Positions 10,022-22,900 of a stretch of DNA of 60,000 bases are shown one piece after another; the stretch's first letter is position 1; each line of letters starts with the position of its first letter. Source of the stretch: Lineus longissimus (Eukaryota; Nemertea; Pilidiophora; Heteronemertea; Lineidae). A model generated the notes under the pieces. The model was not told the DNA's origin. It searched no databases and saw only the letters and a program-made list of their open reading frames with translations. Both the position numbers and the translations under genes were made by a program. The DNA lies in assembly GCF_910592395.1 (NCBI RefSeq), contig NC_088316.1, forward strand, positions 20,214,001-20,274,000. Reading direction: 5' to 3'.

Positions 10022-13000
10022 TTTACTAAGACACTGGTAGCTTTCATTGAAAACGTCATACCAGGCTGCTTCATGAATATACTGGTGGATTCCTATCAAG
10101 TTGCTGCTTAAAGATTAGTCTGATGATATATCAGAAGCTGCTATATTGGACCTCTAAAGTTTGAAACATTCCAGTTGAATATGAGCTCATACACTGGCCT
10201 GATGAATATTTCTCTCTGATCTCTGATCCTTTATCATCTATACTTATTTCCAGTAATATGTCCTTTGTATTTCAATGCACAAACATCTGATGTATTCCGA
10301 TCCTAACACTTCACATAACATCCTGAATCTGAACAGAATCCTGGACTAACCCATGGCAGTATCTCCTCAGATGTCTCATTAATCCATAACGTTTTCTCAA
10401 TATATTCCATGTTTTTGCTGTTGATGTGAAGTAGGTCCTCAAAGCAGATGATGCCCATCATTAACCTTGATATGTACTCCGATAAGGATCTAAAAATAGA
10501 GAAAGTATTGGGTTAGATGAAGGTTCCCCCCTTGGTTGATCCAGTCAGCTGAACCCGTTCTTCAACTCATGAGCAGCTGTTCTATAGCAATGACGGATGC
10601 CTCAATTTGGAACCTTGATTCACCCATGTTCTGATGTTATCTATAGAAAAAAGGTATGTTGTGTTGATACATGACGAGGGGCAATTATCACCTTCACTCT
10701 TGCCATTTCTGATATGTTCAATATAAACATTTCTGTATTTTTAGCCAGGTCATCTTAGCACGGTCCCTGTGCTTGTCTCGTCACCCCAAGGCACAGCCTC
10801 ATAATCATGGCTCCAGAGATATTGCATTATTTACGCAATCTCCATGTTGCAGTTATCAATTTACTTTGTTATTTGTTGTCATAAATAATGGGAATCTTAT
10901 CAGTTTGTAATTAGTGCAAGTCGAGTGATTGATGGCAGACTCATACTTTTTTTCAAGCGTTTAACCCTTCCTTTCCTAGTCAAATTTCAACTTGTACGGC
11001 AGTTTCCCAGACAAGCAGTCATTGGTACCACACAATTCACACCTAAGTTCTCAGTGATTCATGCTAACCTTCAGCTGTTGTATGTTTGCTGGTTGAATAT
11101 TCCATCAAGGAGGAGAAACTTGGATTTTATTCTTGTAAATGAAAAACTGCCGAGATCCATTTCTTACCAATATGAAGCGAATGATCAACCAACCACCGTC
11201 ATGGATCAATAATGCATGCTAATCCATCAAGGCTGATACTCTTATATAGAATTACCACTGAATGGTTTTTCTGTGCTGCCTCTGGAAATGATGAAGTATC
11301 TTTCCTACTGGAAATGGCGTTGAAACAGTGAGGTTTCCTTTTGAGAAGTGACACTGTGACCAAGAGGACACTTAGGCCCAGTGTGGCTGCTGTTGAGTTT
11401 TGGTAAATTATTTGGTTGCTGCCTTTTTTCTTCTCATCACTCTTTTTGACTTTGGATTTCCAATAAACAACAGTGCATATAAAACATTTTAAGATTCTGT
11501 ATGTTATAGCAGTTAGAATACAGAACCAAACAATATTCATTGAGAAGAGTGAAGATTTACGTTTAATGACCAGGTCCAACACAAAATGCACTTTAAGATA
11601 CTTCGATATTATGAAGTTGGTGTTGTTATGTTATTAACGTCCTAGTATCGGTGTGTCTCATGATTCATGTGTTATCAGTTCATATAAAGCTAGAAGCATC
11701 TCTGAAAGGTTAGACCATCACCTACGTGAAGTTTCAAAGCGATCTCATTACCTATTTCAAAGTGTAAAAGTGGTGACATATTCGTAATAACGATGGTGTC
11801 TGTTGATCCATTGACAATAACACCAGCGCTTCAAACCATGAGGATAGAAATGGTATTTGAAATTTTACCTGTAAAGTTTAATTTCATTCGTTGGGGAATT
11901 TGAAAGTATCAGCAACTCGTGGGTTAATCGCTCTCAGTATAGAAATGGTAATGAAATTTGACCAAACATTCAGATGATACTTGTCTGAAGTTTGAAAGTA
12001 TTAGCTACTCCTGGGGTAGTAAAGAAATGGTATTTGAAATTTGACTAATGCCGATGTAAGTTTGAAATCGAAAAAAGCATTCATTTGTAGGTCAATCGCA
12101 GTCTAAAAAAATGATATCTTACCCACCAGCTTATGTTGCCAATATCCTGTTGTATCCTTGGTTATACTGTCAGAGTAATTAATCCTCTGACACACATTCA
12201 AACTAATGACAGAAATAACTCACATTGTGTGACAATCCCTGGCTTTCATAGCCTAATCCCTCCACTCAATGCTGCAAATCTCTTTTAAATGATGAGAGTA
12301 AATCTCATCAAACTAATGCTTTAAATCGTTACAAATCTATATCCTGGTTGATGCAGCTTGCCGCCTACAACAGCAAGATTATCGTCTGCCATTCTGCGCC
12401 TATCATCAATGATATTCCACCAGTAAATGAATCAGTCAGATCCAGGAATTGACGCCTACGAGCAATTGAATACTATCAGATTCATAGAAAGACCAGCTGA
12501 ATAGTGAATGAATCCTTTAGACGTTGGCGAGACCATTGGTTACTCGTTATCATATTAGGGCGTGCATCTCACCTCTTTACTTTGGCATTCTAATGTGATT
12601 TGACCAATTTGGTGTATCGCTAACACCAATGACTTTATTTTTCTTGTGAAATTGATTGTTTTCCTTGTTAGGCTTGCTGCATATGAGAGCATGGAGGGAG
12701 CAGGGAGAAGATGTGACTTAAAGCTGGCCTTTTCATGGAAACAAATGAGAGAGGTTACAGCCTAGATGTTGCTTCCCTTCTCTCTGGAGGCATTCATTGA
12801 ACCTGCTATGGAAATAATTGCCCATTATTGCACCCCAGCTGCCCCCCAAACATTTCTTTGTGAACCATACAAATAAGAAAGGGTACAGTGGGAGCAGCTA
12901 TGGTAGTTAGCTTTTCAGCCCTTGCCGATCACATTTATACCACATATTACCAAGACGGTTTGTAGAAATTGTCATATTTTGAAGTTGTCACCATCAACTA

Positions 13001-13640
13001 ATGACTGAATTGAACCCTGTTACTTTTCATGAAGAAGTTCTCGTAGGTTTCTTTAGCCAGTGGGCAACTCAATGCTGTCTCTCCTCATGACTTGATAGGA
13101 GAGGGCGGGCAAATTTGATAAGACATTTACTCTATTGGTTTCTCAGAAAATGAGTCACTCATTATCAGCATTGGATCTTTCAAAATTAATAGACTTTTGC
13201 TTCTTAATGCTTTTCTGCTGAGTAAGATCGAATTATGGAATTAACAGTGATTTGATTTTCTTTCAAAGTAGCCTTATGAATACAGATTAGTATGATATGG
13301 TGTCACTGAATAACTAATCTGAGAGGATCTTGATTGGTTTTCATGGCAAGGAAATCCCATTTCGTAGCTGAGTGGCTATTTTGTGAGTTTTCTTTATCAT
13401 TCAGAGCTATAAGTTTGAATATTACCACATAAGATAGCCTTGGCAACTTCAGAGGCTGAGGTGAGTGGTGTTAAACATGCCAAATGTCTCCCTGCTTGTT
13501 CCCTTGTCTGTACCTGCCAAGTGAAACTGATTTTAACAATAAGAAAGAATTTCTTCAAACATACCTGGTGTCTGCTCATATCCAATAAATATCCTTTATC
13601 AGCAGCAATTGTTCATGTGAAACAGCAGAAGATAATACTC
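10022..13640. other. non-coding 5' flank of the GPCR gene
   Basis: The GPCR promoter and any 5' untranslated exons should lie here, but I cannot place them. No TATA box or initiator is convincing. The largest open frame (11199-11591, minus, 130 codons) has a hydrophobic start and basic middle but no family features, and is probably chance. Confidence 0.45.
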
Positions 13641-13644
13641 CACT

Positions 13645-13760
13645 GCTGATGAAACTTACATCTACAGTTACATTCTTGACTTGTTAGTCCATATGCTCTA
13701 CTGGGAGTAACATCCATGGTTACATACCAGACTTGCTAATCCATGTGTTGCCAATAATCA
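13645..13760. repeat. diverged direct duplication, ~58-bp period
   Basis: Two adjacent copies share the framework acatcNa-GGTTACAT-(tt/ac)c-GACTTG(t/c)TA-(g/a)TCCAT(a/g)TG. The divergence points to an old local tandem duplication in non-coding DNA. Confidence 0.6.
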
Positions 13761-14965
13761 AGTGACTCTCCTGTTGTTCTGAGATTTGTGTTGTGCCAAC
13801 AGGCCTCAAAACACCAAATCAAAAAGGCCTACAGTCATTCCCCGAAGAAGCTAAGAAGAAAGCCTGATTTCCATCTTAAAACACGAGACAATCCAAGGAA
13901 TATCTCTATGAAAGAATAATGAAATCAAAAGAAACGTTGACAGTTGAATAAGTTGTACACAAATAAACTCACTAGGGTAATCTGCACTGAAGCACTAATT
14001 GAACGAATCTGCCTCAACGGCGAGCTGATATCCTCTGAAGACCAACAGACACCATGTGTACACTTGACAAGCACCAGTCATCAATGAACGCCGCTATGCT
14101 ATCATCGCATTATATACAAATCACCATGATCGCATCAGTCCGCCTGTTATCTCAGTGTTGGCAGCAATCGTGCCCATTCGATCCAGAGCATTTAAAGAAT
14201 CACCCATCATATTGAGTATGTGTTGGATTGATCTATTTGAGGCGATGGTTTGATGTACTTTTCATGTTACTGGGTGGATGGAATTAGCCTACATGAGTGT
14301 TTTACGTATTGAGTTAGCAAACATATTTTGAGAATGGCCTGCAGAAACAATTTAATTGAAATTGTGTTTTTGTACGTTGTATTGAAAGTGGGTTATTCAA
14401 AACCAATGTAGCTCACTGGGAATTGATTTTAAGTTTGGTTTGAGGTGCTTCCATGCAACAGCACAAAACACTTTCCAAGATGAAAATGGTGTATGTTGAG
14501 GATTCAGTTGCTCTGGTCAAGGGGGGTGCTATCAGTCTATCTTGCACCTGCGGGTGTTACAGAAATATCTGATGAATCAGGTGCAATCCGCTTTGTTGCT
14601 TGACTGCCAAATGCTTTGTTGTGACCCAACTGTGGTAACTCATAAGAGAAGTATCTCTCCAAGAAATTTATCAAGCTAATCAATTAATGAATATAATGTT
14701 ATATCTCATGGAATGTCAATAGATGAGTCCTCTTCTCTCCAGTGAACAGTCAATTGACTTATGCACGAGATGCTCTACAGCGATAACATTGAATTGAACC
14801 CAAGCACCCTACAATAAACGCTCTTGAAGGGACAATTAATCTATTGATGGCCCATCATGACTGTGTCTCATTTGAATGCCCCCATCAACCTCTTGCAAGA
14901 TTTACTCATAAAGTTGCTAGATTGACTCTGCAGCCTCAGGCCTGAGAGATGTATCACATCGCAGA

Positions 14966-15225
14966 GGCCACTGCTTGGCTCATGGCCTAACTTAACATAT
15001 CATCTGTTCTGACCTTGGTGAACTTGACATTCGCTCCATGGCAATCTAGTCAACATCCTGATAATCTCCACTGTAAGAGAGGTTTGACTCTCCTTCCTGG
15101 CTCATGATGAGCTTAACCTGGCAACACTATTCTTGACCTTGGCCAACATTGCTTGAGAACTGTTGGTGACCAGAGGCGGCCAACTTACTCCTTCCTGGTC
15201 CATGCTGAGCCTAACATAGCCACTA
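14966..15225. repeat. diverged tandem repeat, ~100-120-bp period, about 2.3 copies
   Basis: Related segments begin near 14970, 15092 and 15190, each with a form of cttcctggctcatgatgagc followed by taac. The first two also share a later ttgaccttggNNaac block. No coding potential is apparent. Confidence 0.65.
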
Positions 15226-15229
15226 ATAA

Positions 15230-15310
15230 ATCACGATCAGCTATCGATCGCGATTCGCTGATCAATTAGAATCGCATCGATTCAATGGATTGATTGATTG
15301 GAACATTAAG
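15230..15310. other. CpG/GATC-rich islet with inverted repeat
   Basis: A 7-bp inverted repeat (gatcagc at 15235-15241, gctgatc at 15257-15263) flanks tatcgatcgcgattc. It is followed by caattag and several more ATCG/ATTG words. Such CpG density is unusual for this window. It may be a regulatory element; that is inference from composition only. Confidence 0.35.
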
Positions 15311-16206
15311 TATCCAGGACTGGTGGTTTATTTCTGAAGCTGACCTGCCATCGAAACCCCGTGGGCCGCAGGCCCCAGGATCTTCCATGATTAATTATTC
15401 AATCTCTTGATAGCTGAACGATGGATGCGCATTGAAACAAAGCCATTAAGAGACTCGCCCGGAGACTTTCCTACTTTCCTACTAGTATACCCTTGAGGAA
15501 CCAGTTAGTTGAGGTTAAGGTTAAGAACCACTTCTTTTACTGGGCTCTATCATGGGTGCTTGCAAAAGTAGTCTTCTGTTCAGCATCAATGATGGCATTA
15601 CCGAGTTTGCCACAAGCCTTTCCATACTCATGTTTGTGGAGCAGTGCGTTGAAACCTTGAAATGAGATAGTTCAGGAGAGTCGTTTCCTGATTCATTGCC
15701 TGCTTTTGATCAATTGTGCTAATTCAAGACTGCTTCAATGATCATGCTATGTAAAGATTCGTGGTGAGAAAAAAGTGCAAAAAGTCTTTTCCTGTTTTGC
15801 TGTGGTCTTTTGTGCATCTTTTATGCATTTTACTCAGTCATATCAGAAAAAAAGTCACACCTTGTCAGAATGTGGAGTGAATACTGTCGATAAAGAACTG
15901 ATTATAATGTTCAAATTTCTTGTCTATCCAGTATCCTGCTGTAGATCTGTAATTAACCTCCATCAATAAGCGAGTGATTCTTAAAACTTCCGGAAAAAAA
16001 CGATGATTAAGAAAAGCAACATCTGCTAATGGAAGATACTACTTCTGGTGGCAGGCAACGTTTGCTAAGTTAGGTAATCATACTGTATAGTGAAAAAATA
16101 TTTGGGCTTTTTCATTGGATTTTTTATCTTCTGATTCTGAAAAATATTCAAAGCCAAAATTTGTTTGCACCAAATCATTGGTCGTGCTGGGTACCGGGGT
16201 GGTCTT

Positions 16207-16310
16207 GTTACCGGGGGCCTTGTAATGGTAATTAGAGAGGAAACCATTCGGGACCGGCGATTCTTGATCATTCATAGCGGGATGGTCGCCGACCGGGATT
16301 CCACTGTATT
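16207..16310 (+). mobile_element. ~103-bp dispersed repeat, copy 1
   Basis: From gttaccgggggccttg to ccactgtatt this block matches 53957-54058 over its whole length with few changes. Shared words include ccttgtaatggtaatta, gaggaaaccattcg and ttccactgta. Two copies 37 kb apart, one inside a THOC2 intron, indicate a small dispersed non-autonomous element; the class is unknown. Overlapping minus-strand open frames (16065-16501) are shadows. Confidence 0.85.
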
Positions 16311-17357
16311 AGCGAAAGTCTCAAATTAAACAACTTCGAATCTGTTGTGAAAATGTCCATAGTTTTTATCATTATGGTAATTTGCTCTGAGGTTGATAAG
16401 AAAATATCAGCTATTCTATTAGAAGTCCAAGGGGAATAATAATAACTGCACGCTATTCCATTAGACGTCCAGAGGTCTTTGTTTTCCTCCCATGATGGCA
16501 ACCTCTGTAAAAAGATCTTGCTCAGCCATGGACTGAATACATAAACTCAGTGATCACATGAGGCCCAGTGCAATAGGGAAATGGACAAATATGGGTGCCT
16601 ACCACTATCAGGATAACAACATTGTCTTGAAGCTGAAGCGGCAAATTATTTATCCCACCCTGCAAGTTTTTGGATTGCTAGGGTACTGGTGACCTGAAGA
16701 GTGAATCATTCGTAAAGGACAACGACGTTGTATATCCGTGTAGTTAATCTAATAGCGTCCCCTCATTGCGAATCAGAGAATCAGCCCACTGCACTGTGTT
16801 GTCTGTGACTATGTCCTCAGATGAAGAGTGAGCTAACAATGTCTCTCCACACAGCCTGTTTCCTTCCTCTGCTCCAAATGGAATCAACAGTAGCAATAAG
16901 AGACTAACACCTGCCAGGAAATCAACAAGTTACTATTGATATCATACTCTCGATTCTCCACCTGACAACTGAGCCACATTGATATCTTATCTCAATCTGA
17001 ATGTGTCCGACTGTGATGAGGTTGTTCCTAACCCTTGGTGGCATTGTCGACACAGATGATATTGGTGAAGATATTGAGGAAGTACTAGTAATATCTTTGA
17101 CTAGATTATGCTCATCTCTGAGAGTTTGTGAGTGTGATTTGTGTCAAACCAGTGGTGATTTCCTTCTAATAGTGAGGCATTGAGGCAATCCGACTTTGAG
17201 GGAGCTGCTGCATCCTGACTTGACATCACCTGTTTGCTCTGATGATCCAGGGGAGGAGTAATGTAGGTCAGTATAAGACTTGTCTGTCGCTAACCATATA
17301 TTGATGATCTGTAAAAGCTCAGCCTTTAGCAGATAAGCCGTTGACCAACAAGAGTCG

Positions 17358-17538
17358 GGCATGACCATCTCCAGTGTATCGATCACCAGCCTACCTGATG
17401 AAGTTAGTTAATGTTTAAAAGTAAGTCTACAGGAGATAAACCATAGACCTAGAAGAGAGGCTGGCAATGTAATCAGTCACTTTGACTGGAGGCATAACCA
17501 TCTCCAATATATCATTCACTTGCCCACCTGATGAAGTT
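17358..17538. repeat. pair of ~48-bp direct repeats, 133 bp apart
   Basis: The segments at 17358-17405 and 17491-17538 share gcatNaccatctcca, tatatc/tatcgatc, and ccacctgatgaagtt with scattered differences. The spacing suggests a diverged tandem duplication of about 133 bp. Confidence 0.65.
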
Positions 17539-20500
17539 TTTATCAGCGGTAGATTAAAGGATGTGGATGCCTCTTGGGCTGTTGACCAAACAAATAAAGA
17601 ATAATTATCTGGGCCGAGCTAATGCCAATCCTTATTCAATTTGTCTTTATATTCAGGTTATGCTGTGTGCTCGTGGTGGAAGATGGTTGTTCATGCCTCG
17701 ACATTGTGTCATTCCATGAGGGTATTACAGCCTGGAGATCTAGTTATGTAATCACAGAAACTTGCCAATACAGATGCTGATCATATACTGTCCAAGCGCT
17801 GACCTCAGTCACTTAGGCCAGCTATCAAGATTTTGAAATTATTGAATGTGCCATCAGTCAAAGAGCCTTGTTCTCAGAGACGTAACTGTAATGCTTTGCT
17901 TGTCTCTGTCTCCATAATGTGATCTCAAGGCTGAGGTATATTTGTGATACATCAACAAAAACTACTGCTAGTGCAGCCCTTCTGTACTTGCCTTGTGCCT
18001 GTGCCTCCCTGTTGAGCCGTCTTGTCAGATTACGGTGGAAGGCCACATCTTTTGAGCTGACTTGTTCACCCACACTGTTACATGAATTACACTTGTTACT
18101 TGCACTGCAGAAAGCTTTAATGCGGGCTTTTTGTCCATTACTGCACGAGATAGGTGATTTCCTGATACCTTGGTAATATCGTCACGAAAATGTTGAGAAA
18201 GGTCAGAGTTCATCTACAGATTTATTTAACCAGATGGGAATTGATTCAGAGAAGATGCGAAGGATGAAAGCCTGATTATACATTGGGGACTGAAACTTTT
18301 TCCATCGGCAATAGTGTGGCAGGAATGGACTTAAGTCCATTGTGTAATGAGACGATACTTCTTTTTCTAGGTATTACTGCAGTTTAACTTGGCAGCTTAG
18401 ATTGTGATTGACATTGTCTCTCGTAGTGAAACATGTAAGTGGTCCCAGAAGACCAATTCAGGATGAATGGAATCTCTCTCTGGGCAACACATGGTTTATA
18501 AAGTGTTTACTCATCACAGCATGGGATACCTTGGCCCTTTATTGAAGAACAGAAAGTAACTGGTATCACTTTCACATCCCTCTAAAGTTAAAGTAGACTT
18601 GAGCGTGAAATTTGGTGAGGCGTGGCTAGAGCATATGGCGTGCCATTTCCTGAGTGATTTCCAAACGTTGGCATGTCACTTCAGCATGGTTACTGAGAGT
18701 ACTTGAGTTTTAAAGCATGCCATATTTTGCTGACAGTATCTATAGTGTGTTTGACGTTCAGGAGTTTTATGCAAAGGATTATGAGTTTGTGTCAAGTCCA
18801 TTAAGGGACAAATATATTTGTCACTATATTATTGGCTTGAAGTCATTCAAGCAAGTTGCCAGACTAGTGCCACAGTAAAGCTTCACAGCCTTCTGCAGTT
18901 ACACAATCCAAACAAAATATCCCAAAAATAAAATCCCTGATCACATGGAATCACAATATCAAATCACCACCATATCGACCATCATCCCTCCCTCAACCTA
19001 TTAATTAAACCATACATACCTTTATCTATCAAATAGCCCGATATATCCTCAACTTGTCACATTCGATTCTCCAAAGCATCCTATCTATTCCTCAGCATAG
19101 TATTGATGTTGCTGGCCTGCTGGCCTGCACTACCTGACAATCCCGACTGAAATCTCCTCTTCTAAATCATTTCATTTGAGCTGTATCTATGGGCTGTTCA
19201 GAAATGCTGCTGCTCTTCTCCTGGCTCTGTCGGGAGCGGTTTGAAATTCAATGGGTAAGTTAGAAATGATAATCAGATTGTAAAAAGATCAAAGAAGCTG
19301 CTATCATTGAATTGAAAACTTGTCATCAGGTCAAAAACGTTAGTTGTCTCCTTCAGTCGTCGGTCCGGCTAAAGTTAACATCAAGTTTGGTTTGAACCAG
19401 CAGGTACAGATCAAGTGTGAGGTGTGATGTGGCCGCATTTTTAGCTTGATCACTTGCTTTTCAGCCTTCCTCCTTCTTCTTCACCGGCCTACTGCCAGTG
19501 TCATCCCTGTGAGACAGACAAAGAATGAACTGCATCTACCAGGCACGGCATCATAAACAATGGAATTGTGCAGATGGAACTTTTGACAGGACCTTTTATC
19601 TATAATGCATCTTTAAACTGCAACATATGTCTCTATTTATAACCTGGCTATATGTCCTATCACAACAAGTGCTTGATGATTACATCTATGTCATGTTGTT
19701 ATGGTTGATTATGTGCACAGAATCACATTAGCTCATTATGTTAACCACAAAGTTCAAAATGTTTACACTTTATTAAAAACCCTGTTTCCGAATAAAAAAG
19801 GTGATTATCAAAACGAAAATAGCTCTTACATGTAAACGGTACATATACTATTGTAAAGATAGTCAGTTGTTGGGAACGAATTGCTTGATCTTACTCAAGT
19901 GCTGATCTGCTGATCATAAAGATACACATAGTATTTGCCGTATTAGCAATATTGGGCATGGTTGATAACAATTAAAGTCAATATTGCAGACTTCCTTGAT
20001 GTAACAAGCTTGATTTTAATTGTATGCTTTGCATGTGATGCAATTGTGAATAGTTGGTGCTACAGAATACGGGAGATGATAGAAGATTGGTTTTTATCGT
20101 TTTCCCCGCCTTCAACTGACGGCCTTTTTGTCAATATTGGGGTGGTATCCTATCTATGGTCAATTATAGTTGTGGGAGTTTTTTCATAATGGGCCTAGCA
20201 ACATGATTGTATGAACTCAGTGACCGGGGAGTTGCCCATCAATGTAGACAGATATAGATATAATCATGGTCATCACATTATGAGTCCAGTCAGAAAAGGT
20301 CAGACATCCTCAAATTAGGAGAACACAATGTTACATACCCACATCTGGTCAATCATGGTTTGATATGTGTGGACATGTCATATAGTGTGTGATGACCTTT
20401 AGGTAATGTTATGATGCCGCTTGTATAGTGGTGAAGCATTGGTCATGAAAATGGTCAGATGATGGTGATTTCACTTTGAAACCCTAATTGGACGGTTTGA

Positions 20501-20620
20501 CCTTCCAGTGAACCGTCTATCTCAAGCCCGCTTACCAGTTGATCATGCTCGTTAAAACCAAAAAAGTCAGCAAGCAAATCTGTGCAATGTATTCTAAGCT
20601 CTCCATAATGCACCAGCACT
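17539..20620. other. non-coding stretch
   Basis: Only short chance open frames occur. The region 18890-19150 is relatively C-rich on the plus strand, with many short pyrimidine runs, but I recognise no gene or element. Confidence 0.45.
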
Positions 20621-20624
20621 TGAT

Positions 20625-21010
20625 CAGAGAAGCTCTCTTCCAAGGCATGACGCTTGGACAACACTTGCCACCAATTCTACGATGAGTAGTGCTTATCAAA
20701 CTCATAGAGATTTCGTTTCCTAGAGTATACTGACTAGAGAAGCTCTCTGCTGAGGCAGTAACATGAAGCACTGACACAAGATGCTTCTCATTCTCCCTTT
20801 CTTCATACACCACAACCGTGAGTAGTGCCCATCAAACTCATTGCGGTATGGTTGCCAGCCTATACTGACTAGAGAATCTCTCCACTTGCCACCAATTCTC
20901 CCCTTCTTCATACACCACTGCTGTGACCTTGGCTTATCAAACTCATGGAGATCTCCGTTGCAAGATTCTACTGACTTGAGAAGCTCTCTACTGAGGCAGT
21001 AACACAACAC
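20625..21010. repeat. diverged tandem repeat, ~105-137-bp period, about 3 copies
   Basis: Units start with (t/c)atcaaactcat at 20693, 20830 and 20935, and contain actgactNgagaagctctct and ctgaggcagtaacac. A partial unit precedes them near 20627. Copies differ by substitutions and indels. The overlapping minus-strand open frames (20455-21010) reflect the repeat and are unlikely to be coding. Confidence 0.8.
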
Positions 21011-21779
21011 CTCTGACGTCAGAGCCTATCCATCTCTCGTCTCTTTTGTCGTCACCTTCTTCCTTCATAAGGACAGGTAATGGAATCTTATGACATCCTT
21101 GGTTTATTGAAAGGGATGTCAGATGAGACATGTAACTGTCTGGAGTTAGATTGATTGATGCTTTATCACTTAGCTTATACTGTATAACTGCCTGGGCTAT
21201 TGCTATGAACCTGTTATTGCAGTTTGACCAGGAATCTCATAATCTTGTATATACCCATTAGTGTCATGTGGGATGTTCTTAGTGGTTATTGTTATGAATT
21301 TTGATTGGACCCTTGATCGTACATACCAGGGCAGTGAAAAGCACAACGAAGCAGGTAATATCAAAATGTGTTACAGATGACTTTCTAGAATGTCTGTTGC
21401 ATTGGTGTTTGGGGATTTAGTCCATATGAGTAAGTGACATCTCGCCATGACAGACACCTGAGTCCATAGGGAGCTCAGTCCACACCCTGATATAGATATG
21501 AACTCCTGCGGTTACTTGAGGCTTGGTTAGGAAAAGAGCAACTGGCTTTTGAACAAGTTAAGATGAAGGGCAGATGGCCAACCTGTCATTTCATTAATTT
21601 CTCATTAGTCGCTACATTAGCCTGTACTTCATGCTGAAGAATGAACTGATGCCCCTGTAACTGGAGAACGTTGACAGTATTTGAAAACTATTCAGTGACA
21701 GCCGTCAGGTCACGTCCCCCAGAAGGCTGGGAGAACAGTGACCATGGACAGTGACACAGCATGAACATGGAAAGCCTGA

Positions 21780-22215
21780 AGAAGTAGAAGAAGAAACACT
21801 TTGTGAGGCCAGACACTATTGGTTGATGTATTTCCTCCTTCCGTGTCAGTTCTACCAGAGAGTTGTCAATGACCCAGGGGACAGGACTTTAAAAAGCTGG
21901 ACTAAAGACATCTACTTGTGAGAAAGAACTGCTAGTCCCACAGCTTCACAGAGCAGAAGAACCTCTGTGGTCCCATACAGTATTGGTTAAGCATTCCCCC
22001 TTCATTGTCAATTCTGCCAGATGGCCATCTATTTGACCTGGACCTGTTGACAGAGGTCGAAAACAGAGATATTACCTGAACAGCTGATATAAAAAAGTCC
22101 TGCCTGTGAGAAAATCCTGCTAAATCATTCTCTCAGCTTCACCGAGCAGAAGAGGCTTTGTGGTGCCAGACGCTATTGATTAATGAATTTTCGCCCTTCC
22201 ATGTCAGCTCCACCA
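21780..22215. repeat. diverged tandem repeat, ~160-190-bp period, 3 copies
   Basis: Three units can be aligned on ttNgtggNNccaNacNNtattg (starts near 21803, 21964, 22151), then a pyrimidine-rich ccttcNNtgtca and tctNccagatgg-like word. The second and third also share cagcttcac-gagcagaag upstream. It is an old local duplication with no coding frame conserved between units. Confidence 0.75.
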
Positions 22216-22554
22216 GATGGTAGCCTTCTAGTCGTTTCTTTCATTGATCTGTAATCGTGTCAGTGGTGTTTAATCCATCTCAGTCTTCTGTGAGTCATGT
22301 CTACATGTCACCCAGTGACTTAGTCGGCATTGCAATGAATTTACTCATTCCACTTTGACATTTGTGTTGGGGTTTTGCTCGTTTGGTTTTGCTGAGATTC
22401 ATTTCAGTTGTGCTATGTGATGAAACCAAGCGATGCTCTCAGGAAAGTGTGATCATCAAAAAGGGTTTCATTTTCATATAACACCAACCTGTATTCACCT
22501 TTTACCTAAGCTGCTGTTGCTTTGTTCATGACACATCGCAGTTCACCAAGATAA

Positions 22555-22900
22555 AAATCCTAGAACAGTAAGAGGGTTTGTTTTTCGATGAGTGCATTAG
22601 TCTGATTTGAATAGTTAACCTCCATTCTGAGCATTTTGTTGTTTTTCTGTTCCATGACACCTTTTTTATTAAGAAGTACAAGATGCAGAGAAAAGATGTG
22701 ATGTTTGTGATATTGCATGCAGTATTCATATGATGTGGAAACCGTCAAGTGTAGGGTTTTTCAACAGAGTTTTTCAGCGGACATGAGTGTCTTAGCCTGA
22801 TGTCTGCAATGTTTAACACCACATTCTTGGCAGTTTGTTTCCGTATTGTCCTTCTTTGTTAAAGGAGAGGCAAATGGCTGTAATTATGACATGAATTACA
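22555..22900. repeat. weak diverged duplication, ~190-bp period
   Basis: The blocks starting near 22565 and 22762 share, in order, gtttttc-a-cg, gagtg-cNttagNctgat, NtttaacNNc, ttcttggNag/ttctgagca with gttt-tt, and cttNtttNttaa. Identity is low, so the match is tentative. Confidence 0.4.

Noticed and set aside
11199-11591. 130-codon minus-strand open frame upstream of the GPCR
   Set aside because: No family features. It could hide an untranslated exon, but nothing in the sequence supports a protein.
12340-12370. tatcctggttgatgc resembles the 5' end of 18S rRNA
   Set aside because: The match stops after about a dozen bases and the following sequence does not continue as rRNA.
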